Shown: positions 6,213-6,229 of the stretch, in pieces
Layout: every line of letters starts with the position of its first letter
Numbering within the stretch: the first letter of the stretch is position 1
Source of the DNA: Hydrogenophaga sp.
Lineage (GTDB): Bacteria; Pseudomonadota; Gammaproteobacteria; Burkholderiales; Burkholderiaceae
Direction: 5' to 3'
Length of the DNA: 6,229 bases
NCBI GenBank assembly: GCA_025458545.1
Contig: JALOSH010000132.1
Span: forward strand, 1 to 6,229
Notes under the pieces: generated by a model
Database searches by the model: none
Told to the model about the DNA's origin: nothing
What the model saw: the letters and a program-made list of their open reading frames with translations, nothing else
Made by a program: the position numbers and the translations under genes

Positions 6213-6229
6213 CGGCCATGGTTTACCCG

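Noticed and set aside
6218..6229. Possible start of a divergent plus-strand gene at ATG 6218
   Set aside because: Only four codons are in the window and there is no ribosome binding site, so nothing supports a gene call.

Overview
The window reads as ordinary chromosome from a GC-rich betaproteobacterium, most likely of the Comamonadaceae/Burkholderiales (Hydrogenophaga- or Acidovorax-like). The basis is the high GC content, strong third-position G/C bias, AGGAGAC-type ribosome binding sites and the gene families present. No mobile element, CRISPR array, tRNA or rRNA is visible, and coding density is high. The organism assignment is inference; the gene families are read from the protein sequences.

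Left half (1-2945, minus strand): an operon for a general L-amino-acid ABC importer, transcribed right to left. The order is aapJ (periplasmic binding protein, complete), aapQ (permease, complete) and aapM (second permease, cut by the left edge). The ATPase gene aapP would be expected just beyond position 1. aapQ and aapM are 2 nt apart. aapJ and aapQ are separated by 100 nt holding a strong 19-bp hairpin with a U7 tract, a plausible attenuator that would yield more binding protein than permease.

Centre (2946-3253): a 308-nt intergenic region between divergently transcribed genes. It holds a GCAC-N7-GTGC dyad resembling an NtrC box in front of aapJ, and the ribosome binding site of the next gene.

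Right half (3254-6167): on the plus strand, a complete AMP-forming acyl-CoA ligase is followed, with an ATGA overlap, by a small gene for an 89-residue two-helix membrane protein. That small gene is easily missed because it lies at the end of a longer spurious reading frame. Converging on it from the minus strand is a DUF2189-type multi-pass membrane protein of unknown function. A GC-rich hairpin sits at the convergent junction.

The aap genes form one functional unit: capture by AapJ, transport by AapQ/AapM, energy from AapP. The ligase and its small partner form a second, separate unit of unknown substrate. I found no convincing new defence, mobile or biosynthetic system. The points most worth a second look are the aapJ-aapQ hairpin, the coupled small membrane protein and the NtrC-like dyad.
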